Below, one piece after another: positions 17,697 to 25,039 of a DNA stretch of 64,000 bases. Under the pieces are notes generated by a model that saw only the letters and a program-made list of their open reading frames with translations, was not told where the DNA came from and did no database searches. The DNA comes from Woodsholea maritima DSM 17123 (GTDB lineage: Bacteria > Pseudomonadota > Alphaproteobacteria > Caulobacterales > Maricaulaceae), in the NCBI RefSeq assembly GCF_000382325.1, contig NZ_KB908058.1:248001-312000 (forward strand). The letters are read 5' to 3'. The position numbers and the translations under genes were made by a program. Numbering within the stretch: the stretch's first letter is position 1; each line of letters begins with the position of its first letter.

Positions 17697-19136
17697 GTGA
17701 CCTCTACTTGGCGCGTGCCCGCCTTTGCGCGCACAACCGCATTTAAGTTGACGCTTCTCTCGGCAGCGCTGTTTGCGCTGTCGAGTTTTGCCATTTTGGC
17801 CTTGGTCTATGGGGCCTCAGTCGGGGCGGCGATCCGCCGGGCCGATGCCTCGATCACAACCGAGTTGGCCGCCATCGAAGCGCGCTATGTCACGGGTGGC
17901 CTTCAGGGCGTTAACCGCTATGTGGTACAGCGCTCAGTGGGGGGCAGTGAGTTTCTTTACCTGTTGACGGCGGCCAATGGACGCCGGGTCTCGGGTAATC
18001 TTTCCGGCATTCCAGAAGCCAATCCCGATATTCAAGGCCGGGTGCATTTCCAATATGATCGCGCCCCGATTGATGAGGTCAGCGAAGATCCCAGCCTGAC
18101 CCCCACTGGGCGTGCCGGGCGGGGCCGGATCACCACCTTCGAAGATGGCTATGTCTTGTTTGTCGGCCTGGATGTGGAGGAGGAGACGCGCTTCGTCTCC
18201 AACATGCTCAACGCGGTTCTGGCCGCCTCTGGGCTTTCGCTGGGGCTTGGCATTATTTCCGGTGCAGTGGTCAGTCGACGCTTTGCCAAGCGGTTAGAAG
18301 CGATCAATGTCGCCGCGCGCCAGGTGATGGCGGGCGATCTTCAAACCCGAACACCGCGCACTTATTCTGGGGATGATCTCGATGAATTGTCGGGTAATTT
18401 CAACGCTATGTTGGATCGGGTGGAGCATTTGATGCACCGCATGCGCTCAGCGGGCGATTCCATTGCGCACGATTTGCGCATGCCCTTAACCCGCATGCGC
18501 GGGCGCTTGGAAACTGCGCTTGTGCAAGGCGGCACGGAAGGCGATTATGAAGCGGCGCTGGCCCAGGCCGTCAATGACACCGAAGAATTACTGAAGACTT
18601 TCAACGCGGTTTTAAGTCTGTCCCGCTTGCAAGCCGGTGAACGGCGTAAAGCGATGGAGGTTTTGAACCCGTCTGAGATTTTGGCTGATGTCGCAGAAAT
18701 GTATGAGCCGGTCTGCGAGGATGTTGGCTTGGAATTTACCGCGGAAATTGAGCGCGATCTCTCGCTAACAGGGGATCGAGAGCTGATCGCCCAGGCGGCG
18801 GCAAATCTGATCGACAATGCCGTGAAATACACCCCTGAAGGCGGGGCGGTTTGCCTGCGGGCGCGGCGGTGTTCCAACGGTGCGATTGAAATCTCCGTCA
18901 CTGATACCGGGCCCGGCATTCCGGCAGAAGACCGCGCGCGCGTGCTCGAACGCTTTGTGCGTCTGGAGAAAAGTCGCTCACAACCGGGTGTCGGCTTGGG
19001 GCTTTCCCTGGTGCAGGCGATTGCCGAATTACACCGCGCCGATCTGACCTTGGATGATGGTCCGGGCGAGGTGGAAGGCGCACGTGAAGCGGCGGGCCCG
19101 GGCCTACGCGTGGCTTTGGTTTTCCCACCAGCTTAG
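17697..19136 (+). CDS. Sensor histidine kinase (HAMP, HisKA, HATPase)
   Basis: A 479-residue membrane sensor starting with GTG two bases after the regulator stop. Transmembrane segments lie near 18-42 and 166-190, separated by a periplasmic domain of about 125 residues. HAMP follows (about 193-245). The dimerisation helix has phospho-acceptor His258 in SIAHDLRMPLTRM, and the ATPase domain contains LIDNAVKYTPEGG, DTGPGIP and GVGLGLSL boxes. The cognate regulator is the preceding gene. The ligand is unknown. Confidence 0.9.
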   Translation: MTSTWRVPAFARTTAFKLTLLSAALFALSSFAILALVYGASVGAAIRRADASITTELAAIEARYVTGGLQGVNRYVVQRSVGGSEFLYLLTAANGRRVSGNLSGIPEANPDIQGRVHFQYDRAPIDEVSEDPSLTPTGRAGRGRITTFEDGYVLFVGLDVEEETRFVSNMLNAVLAASGLSLGLGIISGAVVSRRFAKRLEAINVAARQVMAGDLQTRTPRTYSGDDLDELSGNFNAMLDRVEHLMHRMRSAGDSIAHDLRMPLTRMRGRLETALVQGGTEGDYEAALAQAVNDTEELLKTFNAVLSLSRLQAGERRKAMEVLNPSEILADVAEMYEPVCEDVGLEFTAEIERDLSLTGDRELIAQAAANLIDNAVKYTPEGGAVCLRARRCSNGAIEISVTDTGPGIPAEDRARVLERFVRLEKSRSQPGVGLGLSLVQAIAELHRADLTLDDGPGEVEGAREAAGPGLRVALVFPPA

Positions 19137-19176
19137 AGCCTTGCGAGGTGGGGCCAAACAGGTCAATCTCGCGCCC

Positions 19177-22053
19177 ATGACCGAGACCTTACCCAGCCTG
19201 ATCCGCTTTACCTATCCTGACTTTGCGCCCAAGGCCCATCCGGTCTTGCGCGAGCAATTGGGCGAGGCGGTGTTCAAGGCCTGGGGCGAGAGCGAAGCCT
19301 TTCTAGAGACGACGCTGGCCTTAGCGCCTTATCTAGCGCGCACCGCGCGGCGCTATCCAGATGTGCTGCTGGGCCTCAGCCGGAAATCGCCTCAGATCTT
19401 GTGTGAAGATATTCTGGACAAGGTGCGCATCGCCGGGCGAGAGTGCGCGGACGAAGCCGCCTTGATGGCGGCGCTGCGCCAGGCCAAAGCGCAGATACAT
19501 CTGATCTTGGCGCTCAGCGATTTGGGCCGGGTCTGGGATTGGCGACACACCACCGCGCTGTTGAGTGATTTTGCCGATGCCTGCGTTGAAGCGGCTTTGG
19601 TGGGCGCGGCGCGGTTTTGTGGGTTTGAACTGGGCGAAGATCCGGCCAATCCCATACCGGGCTATTTCATTTTGGCGCTGGGAAAGCACGGCACGCGCGT
19701 GCTCAATTATTCCAGCGATATTGATCTGGTCATCTTGTTTGAGCCTGAAGTGTTGGCCCCGCCGCCGGGAAAAGATCCGGCCAAGACCTTGATCCGGGTG
19801 GCCCAGCGTGTTGCGCGGTATCTGCAAGAGGTGACGGCAGAGGGCTATGTTTTCCGCGTGGATCTGCGTCTGCGTCCTGACCCCAGCTCCACACCTGTGG
19901 CCTTGTCCGCGGATTCGGCGCGCAATTATTTCGAAGCGCTGGGGCAAAATTGGGAACGTGCCGCCTATGCCAAGGCGCGGGTGTGCGCGGGCGATAAAGC
20001 CGTTGGTGAAGCCTTTTTAGAGGATTTAACCCCCTTCATCTGGCGCAGATCCCTAGATTATGCCGCGGTGGAGGATATTCACGCCCTCGCGCGCCAGATC
20101 CAGGCCGTGGGCGATCGCGCCCAGATCCAATCGGCAGGCCATGATGTGAAGCTGGGGCGCGGTGGCATTCGCGAGATTGAGTTCTATTGCCAGGTTTTGC
20201 AATTGGTGTTCGGCGGGCGCAAACCGGATTTGCGCGTCGCCGATCCGCTGGCCGGGTTATGGGCCTTACAAGCCCATGATTTGATGGAGGCCGCGATAGC
20301 GGATCTCCTCTCCAACGCGTACAGCTATTTGCGCGATGTCGAGCACCGCATTCAAATGCTGGAGGATGAGCAGACCCAAACCCTGCCGCGTGAAGACCAA
20401 ATGCGCGCGCGGGTCGCGGCCATGATGGGGGAGGCGAGCTTGGCTGGGTTTGATGCTAAGCTGGTGGCGTTGTTCCAAGGGGTTCATGGTGCCTTTTCCA
20501 AGGCTTTTTCTCAAGGCGAAAGCCTTGCGACCGATCAAGGCAGCCTGGTGCTGACCGGGGTCGAGCCGACACCCGATACATTGGATACCCTTCGCACCTA
20601 TGGTTTTTCCGATCCTGAACGGGTTTGGCAACGCCTCAGCGCCTGGGCGGCGGGTAAGGCGCGTGCGGTGCGTACCGAACGCGCGCGCGGGCTCTTCTCG
20701 CGCCTGGCTCCGCGCTTGGTCGAAGCGATTGGCGCGAGCGGCGATCCCGATGCGACTTTCATACGCTTTTCCAGCTTTTTAGAGGGCCTGCCCGCCGGGG
20801 TGCAGCCCTTGTCCCTTTTGGCCAATCAGCCGGAATTGGCCGATGAGTTGATCATCATTCTGGGCCTGGCTCCGCGCCTGGCGGAGCGCCTGTCGCGCCG
20901 GCCGTCGCTGTTGGATGTGATGCTGGAGCCGAGCTTTACCAAGCCGGTCAAAGATGATGTGCCGGGGCTCTATGCTAGCCGGTTCGACAATCAAATCCAC
21001 CCGGATACCCCCTTTGAAGAGGCCATGAATATTGCCCGGCGTATCACGCGTGAGGAACGCTTTCGCATTGGTACCCAGGTCTTGCGCGCACGTACGGGCG
21101 CGGGCGAGGCGGGCGCGGCCTTTGCCGATCTTGCCGATGCGGGCCTGGATGCGATGGCGCGCGCCGCCGAGGGCGAGATGGCGCGCCGTCATGGCCCCGC
21201 GCCGGGGCAATATGCGGTCGTGGGGCTGGGTAAATTCGGCGGGCGCGAATTGTCTGCGGATTCCGATCTGGATCTGATGGTGATCTATGATCCGCAAAGC
21301 GCCTATTCTGACGGCGACAAACCCTTAGATGCGGAACGATGGTTTACCCGCTTTACCCAGCGCTTGGTCAGTGCGCTGTCTGCGCCCACTGAAGAGGGCC
21401 GCCTTTATGAGGTGGATATGGCGCTGCGCCCCTCAGGCTCTGCCGGACCGATCGCGGTGCGTCTATCAGGTCTACGCAGCTATTATGAGCATGAAGCCTG
21501 GACGTGGGAGCGTATGGCCATGACCCGCGCGCGGGTCGTCTCAGGCTCGCTCGGAATGGCCGCACGGGTCGAGGCGGTTCTGGGCGAGGCGCTCGATAGC
21601 CCTAAGGATCCCAAAGTGGTGCGCGCCGATGCCTGGGATATGCGCCAGCGTCTGCTGCGCGATAAACCGGCTTATTCAGACTGGGATCTGAAACTACGCG
21701 CCGGGGGCATGATTGATATTGAATTTATTGCCCAGGTTTTACAGCTAAGCGGGGCGGGGCGTTTATCGGCCAATACTTATGATGCGTTGGGCCTGCTTCA
21801 TACCGGGGGCACACTGCGCGCGCGCGATGTGGAACCGCTTAAAAGCGCTTATCGCGCCTATGCCAGCATTACTCAATTGATGCGGGTTGCCCATGGACAG
21901 AAATTTGATCCGGAATGGGCCAGTGAACCCTTTAAGATGCGTTTGGCCGGACTGGTGGGGGCCAAAGACCTCAATAGCCTCAAAGCTCTATTGGATGATC
22001 ATGCTCAACACGTCCATGAAATTTTGGTAAGGCTTTTAACCTCCGACACTTAG
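19177..22053 (+). CDS. glnE: Bifunctional glutamine synthetase adenylyltransferase/deadenylase GlnE
   Basis: A 958-residue enzyme that attaches or removes AMP on glutamine synthetase in response to PII. Two nucleotidyltransferase modules are visible: the N-terminal deadenylase core with GKHGTRVLNYSSDIDL (about 168-183) and the C-terminal adenylase core with LGKFGGRELSADSDLDL (about 684-700); each carries the G-S/D-x-D-x-D metal signature. Each is followed by a helical domain. The ATG at 19177 is used because the conserved N-terminus begins there; in-frame starts upstream would overlap the kinase gene. Presence immediately after the degP/regulator/kinase group recalls the rhizobial order. Confidence 0.95.
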   Translation: MTETLPSLIRFTYPDFAPKAHPVLREQLGEAVFKAWGESEAFLETTLALAPYLARTARRYPDVLLGLSRKSPQILCEDILDKVRIAGRECADEAALMAALRQAKAQIHLILALSDLGRVWDWRHTTALLSDFADACVEAALVGAARFCGFELGEDPANPIPGYFILALGKHGTRVLNYSSDIDLVILFEPEVLAPPPGKDPAKTLIRVAQRVARYLQEVTAEGYVFRVDLRLRPDPSSTPVALSADSARNYFEALGQNWERAAYAKARVCAGDKAVGEAFLEDLTPFIWRRSLDYAAVEDIHALARQIQAVGDRAQIQSAGHDVKLGRGGIREIEFYCQVLQLVFGGRKPDLRVADPLAGLWALQAHDLMEAAIADLLSNAYSYLRDVEHRIQMLEDEQTQTLPREDQMRARVAAMMGEASLAGFDAKLVALFQGVHGAFSKAFSQGESLATDQGSLVLTGVEPTPDTLDTLRTYGFSDPERVWQRLSAWAAGKARAVRTERARGLFSRLAPRLVEAIGASGDPDATFIRFSSFLEGLPAGVQPLSLLANQPELADELIIILGLAPRLAERLSRRPSLLDVMLEPSFTKPVKDDVPGLYASRFDNQIHPDTPFEEAMNIARRITREERFRIGTQVLRARTGAGEAGAAFADLADAGLDAMARAAEGEMARRHGPAPGQYAVVGLGKFGGRELSADSDLDLMVIYDPQSAYSDGDKPLDAERWFTRFTQRLVSALSAPTEEGRLYEVDMALRPSGSAGPIAVRLSGLRSYYEHEAWTWERMAMTRARVVSGSLGMAARVEAVLGEALDSPKDPKVVRADAWDMRQRLLRDKPAYSDWDLKLRAGGMIDIEFIAQVLQLSGAGRLSANTYDALGLLHTGGTLRARDVEPLKSAYRAYASITQLMRVAHGQKFDPEWASEPFKMRLAGLVGAKDLNSLKALLDDHAQHVHEILVRLLTSDT

Positions 22054-22130
22054 GTGCGACGGATCTTTATTCTTTCCTGCGTTGAAGGGGTGTAGCTCGG
22101 ACGGCTTCAAACCCTTAGAAGGGATGTAAG

Positions 22131-22706
22131 ATGACTTTGCGCACACAGATTGGATTAGTGACGGCGAGCCTTATGCTGGCGGCCCTGGGCAGCCAGGCGA
22201 TGGCCCTGGAAGAGCGCGCGCCCCATCATCGCGGTGGCCATCACGGCCTGGGCGGCTTTGGGATGTTGTTACGCGCCGCCGACACCAATCAAGATCACGC
22301 CATCAGCTGGGCCGAAATTGATAGCCTGCAGCGTGAAGAATTCACCTTCCGCGATCGCAATAATGATGGCGTGTTAAGCCTGGAGGATCGCGGACCCATG
22401 GCTCAGCGTATCCATGCCTTGCGCGAAGAGCACCGCGCCGCGCGCGAAGAGAACGCAGATGAGGGCCATGAAGGCCGGGGCCGTCACCGTGCCCATCGCA
22501 TGGCCGTGATCGACACCAATGGTGACCAGCGCATTTCCTATGATGAGTTTTCGGCGCACCATCGTGCGAAATTCGATGAATGGGATACCAGCCATGATGG
22601 GGTGGTGAGCCAAGATGAATTCGATGCCGCGCGTGAGGCGTATCGTGCTGAACGCCGCGAACGCCGCGGTGACCGTCAACGCCGCCATGGCCGCCAGCGC
22701 GATTAG
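22131..22706 (+). CDS. Secreted EF-hand calcium-binding protein
   Basis: A 191-residue exported protein with a signal peptide (about 1-25, ending SQAMA) and four EF-hand loops beginning at Asp51 (DTNQDHAISW), Asp75 (DRNNDGVLSL), Asp128 (DTNGDQRISY) and Asp152 (DTSHDGVVSQ). Histidine-rich segments occur after the signal peptide (APHHRGGHHG) and between the pairs (RGRHRAH), and the tail is strongly basic (Arg/His). Periplasmic Ca2+ or transition-metal binding is likely. It lies 67 bases upstream of a sigma-factor gene and upstream of a metal-resistance sensor, suggesting a metal or cation response locus (inference). Confidence 0.82.
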   Translation: MTLRTQIGLVTASLMLAALGSQAMALEERAPHHRGGHHGLGGFGMLLRAADTNQDHAISWAEIDSLQREEFTFRDRNNDGVLSLEDRGPMAQRIHALREEHRAAREENADEGHEGRGRHRAHRMAVIDTNGDQRISYDEFSAHHRAKFDEWDTSHDGVVSQDEFDAAREAYRAERRERRGDRQRRHGRQRD

Positions 22707-22773
22707 GTAAGGGACTAGTGGCGGGTTTCGAACTCGGTTATGTTCGCACAAAGATCTGAAAGGATAAATTCCG

Positions 22774-23403
22774 GTGCGACCCATTTTGAACGTCATTCAA
22801 GGGCAAAAAACACACGCCGCGGGCGATGTTTATGCTCAAGATCATGCGTTCGCTAAGGCCATTGCGCGCGGCGATAGTGATGCCGCGCGCGCGTTCACTT
22901 TGCGGTGCCTACCCCAGGTGCATGGCGTGGCGATGCGGATGCTGGGCAATGCCAGTGACGCCGAAGATGTTGCCCAGGAAACCTTTATTCGCGTCTGGCG
23001 CAAAGCCCATCAGTGGAAGCCGGGTAAGGCCCGCTTTGAAAGCTGGGTTGTGCGTATTGCGATCAATCTTTGCTATGACCGGCTTCGTAAAAAGCGCGAG
23101 GTTTTGGGCGAAGATATCCCCGAAATGGTCGATCCCAGCCCCGGCGCTGGCGCAGTGATGGTAGAGGCTGATACCTCAGCGGAGGTCCAGGCCGTCATCG
23201 CCGCTCTGCCGGAGCGTCAGCGCCTGGCCTTAGAGTTATGCCATTTTCAAGAGTACTCAAATATTCAGGCGGCGGAGATTATGGAGGTCAGCGTGGACGC
23301 TTTGGAATCTCTGCTGGCCCGTGCCCGTCGCAGTTTGAAAACGGCTCTGGCCGAAAGTGTCACCGGCCTGATGGCCGATTTTAATGCCGCCAAAGGTGAG
23401 TGA
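22774..23403 (+). CDS. ECF-type RNA polymerase sigma factor
   Basis: A 209-residue sigma-70-family protein with only regions 2 and 4. Region 2 includes ASDAEDVAQETFIRVWRKA (about 50-68) and the promoter-melting helix KARFESWVVRIAINLCYDRLR. Region 4 (about 146-190) contains ALPERQRLALELCHFQEYSN and an HTH ending ESLLARARRSLKTAL. The start is GTG at 22774. An anti-sigma-like gene (137 residues) begins one base after the stop and a metal-sensor gene follows, the organisation of CnrYXH-like ECF loci. Its target promoters cannot be identified here. Confidence 0.88.
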   Translation: MRPILNVIQGQKTHAAGDVYAQDHAFAKAIARGDSDAARAFTLRCLPQVHGVAMRMLGNASDAEDVAQETFIRVWRKAHQWKPGKARFESWVVRIAINLCYDRLRKKREVLGEDIPEMVDPSPGAGAVMVEADTSAEVQAVIAALPERQRLALELCHFQEYSNIQAAEIMEVSVDALESLLARARRSLKTALAESVTGLMADFNAAKGE

Positions 23404-23404
23404 G

Positions 23405-23818
23405 ATGGAAGCGCTCAACGAAAATCGCTGTTTGGAACTGATCGAAGCCTATGGTGCGAATCTAGCGCGCTGGCCTGAGGGTGAACGCGCGGCCGGGAAA
23501 GTGCGCCTGGATAAGCCAAGCCCTGCGATCTTGCGGGCGATGGAAGAGGCGCGCGGCCTGGATCGTCTGTTGAGTTTTGTTCCGCTTCCCCTTCTTTCCC
23601 CCCTCCTGACCCGGCGGGTCATCGCCCTTTATGAGCGCGAGCGTAGCCAACCGCGCTGGGCCCCTCTGGCGGCGGCGGCAACCTTGCTGATCGGGGTGAG
23701 CCTGGGCTGGATGGGGGCGGCCTCTGATCCCTTGAGTGCCGCTGAGATCGGGACCGAAATTCCGGTCTATTCGGCCCTGGATGTGCCGCAAACGTGGTTG
23801 TTTGAGGATTTTTCATGA
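23405..23818 (+). CDS. Putative anti-sigma factor, single-pass membrane protein
   Basis: A 137-residue protein with a short helical cytoplasmic N-terminus (NRCLELIEAYGANLARWPEGERAA), one transmembrane helix (about 88-106, APLAAAATLLIGVSLGW) and a short periplasmic tail. There is no HxxxCxxC zinc motif, so it is not a ZAS-type anti-sigma; topology and position between sigma and Metal_resist genes make a CnrY-like membrane anti-sigma the likely role. The ATG at 23405 follows the sigma stop by one base. It overlaps the next gene by 4 bases. Confidence 0.7.
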   Translation: MEALNENRCLELIEAYGANLARWPEGERAAGKVRLDKPSPAILRAMEEARGLDRLLSFVPLPLLSPLLTRRVIALYERERSQPRWAPLAAAATLLIGVSLGWMGAASDPLSAAEIGTEIPVYSALDVPQTWLFEDFS

Positions 23819-24405
23819 ACCGCATCAATATCTGGATTGCGGTGCTGTTGGTGTCTGTGCTGATCAATGGCGTGCTGATTGGTATGGTCTTGCAAGGCCA
23901 GGTCAGCCGCGATGTCCCTGAGCACAGCCATGTCAGTGACGGCGATGATCACTGGGGTGGCCGATTCAATCCCCGCGCTTTTGTTGAGGCCTTACCCCCC
24001 GATCATGCTGAACGCGCCCGCACGCGTTGGCGTGTGCAACGCGAAGCCATGCGTGAGCATTTCCACGATATGCGTGAAGCGCGCGAGCAGGTTATGATCG
24101 TTGTCGCGCATGAGCCCTTTGACCCTGAAGCCATGATGCGCGCCCTCCATACGGTACGCGCTGCGCGTACCGAGCTGGAATTGAAGATGGAAGCCTCCAT
24201 GGTGGAAATTTTAAGCCAGCTCACCCCGGAAGAGCGTGAACATGTCTTTATGGCGGGCTTGAACGGCGGGCGCTATAGCGGACCCGGGTATGGCAACCAT
24301 CACCGCCGGTGGCGCGAAGGTGAACGCCCCTCTCATGACGAGCGCAGAGACCATGATCGTCTTGAAGACCATGAAGAGGAAGGCCATCCTGCGCCCCGGC
24401 CTTAG
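23815..24405 (+). CDS. Periplasmic heavy-metal sensor (Metal_resist / CnrX-like)
   Basis: A 196-residue protein anchored by an N-terminal helix (about 6-28) with a periplasmic helical hairpin (about 55-145) of the Metal_resist/Spy-like type: ALPPDHAERARTRWRVQREA, MREHFHDMREAREQV, LKMEASMVEILSQLTPEEREH. Histidines occur near the membrane (PEHSHVSDGDDH) and throughout the tail (NHHRRW, DERRDHDRLEDHEEEGH). In CnrX-type systems this protein senses Ni/Co and releases the sigma factor through the anti-sigma. The operon order sigma, anti-sigma, sensor fits that model; the metal is unknown. Confidence 0.78.
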   Translation: MNRINIWIAVLLVSVLINGVLIGMVLQGQVSRDVPEHSHVSDGDDHWGGRFNPRAFVEALPPDHAERARTRWRVQREAMREHFHDMREAREQVMIVVAHEPFDPEAMMRALHTVRAARTELELKMEASMVEILSQLTPEEREHVFMAGLNGGRYSGPGYGNHHRRWREGERPSHDERRDHDRLEDHEEEGHPAPRP

Positions 24406-24522
24406 GTCATCTTTCAATGGATTAGTTTAGTCCTTCCCCCTTACGCGGCCCCGGACTTGATCCGTGGACAAACTGACAATCACGAGCTGAGCATGTGAGC
24501 AATGCGAACAATTTTATAGCCT

Positions 24523-24608
24523 GTCATCCCCGATTTAATCGGGGATCTATGATCATTCATGGCAAACTCAATAGATCCCGGATCTCACTGGCGTTCGTCC
24601 GGGATGAC
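24523..24608 (+). repeat. Type-2 composite palindromic element (86 bp)
   Basis: Begins GTCATCCCCGA and ends CGTCCGGGATGAC; the left hairpin has ATCCCCGA/TCGGGGAT arms and the right hairpin ATCCCGGA/TCCGGGAT arms. Same orientation as copies at 56605 and 58974, opposite to 24861 and 54406. The 634-base gap 24406-25039 contains no convincing gene; it is filled by this and the next three elements. Confidence 0.8.
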
Positions 24609-24677
24609 AGTTTCTTTCTTGACTATTAACTGTCGGCGAAGATGGCTGAGAGGGGCCTGCGCAGGAGACACTCTTGC

Positions 24678-24714
24678 GGCCTATCCGACCACCTCCCCCG
24701 CTGCGCAGGGGAGG
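24678..24714 (-). repeat. Type-3 GC-rich palindromic repeat (CCTCCCC...GGGGGAGG)
   Basis: On the minus strand it reads CCTCCCCTGCGCAGCGGGGG followed by AGGTGGTC and a second small hairpin. Related to copies at 56529 and 56939. Confidence 0.7.
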
Positions 24715-24729
24715 ATAAATCACCAAGCT

Positions 24730-24840
24730 GTCACCCCAAACTTGATTTGGGGTCCATGCCGGAAAAGTTGAGCTTGGTTTAGATCAGACAGAATAACACG
24801 GAACGTCACGTCATGGATGCCAGATCAAGTCTGGCATGAC
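24730..24840 (-). repeat. Type-1 composite palindromic element (111 bp)
   Basis: An inverted copy of the element at 51594 and 54507. One end is the CCCCAAAcTTGATTTGGGG hairpin, the other the TGCCAGA/TCTGGCA hairpin, separated by about 50 bases of less conserved DNA; the outer bases are GTCA and TGAC. It is exactly as long as two other copies. Confidence 0.82.
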
Positions 24841-24860
24841 ATCAAAGAAAAAGACGAGCT

Positions 24861-24946
24861 GTCATCCCGGAGAAGCGAAGCGCACATCCGGGATTTGTTG
24901 CGCTTGCCCTTAAGGCCGATAGATCCCCGATCAGGTCGGGGATGAC
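24861..24946 (-). repeat. Type-2 composite palindromic element (86 bp)
   Basis: Starts GTCATCCCGG and ends CGGGGATGAC: the reverse orientation of the copy at 24523 with the same two hairpins. It ends about 95 bases downstream of the kinase gene that follows on the minus strand. Confidence 0.8.
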
Positions 24947-25039
24947 AGTCTATATTTTTGTCATACCTATGCGCGCATACATCTCGCCATCAAGAGATCC
25001 CGGATCTCGCTCATGCTCGCCCGTGAACCCGGTTGAGCC

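Noticed and set aside
19333-21297. Antisense frames of 172-204 codons in glnE
   Set aside because: Shadow frames; both nucleotidyltransferase motifs are on the plus strand.
24523-24946. Possible CRISPR array because of several palindromes in a row
   Set aside because: Units differ in sequence, orientation and length and have no regular spacers; they also occur singly at other loci.
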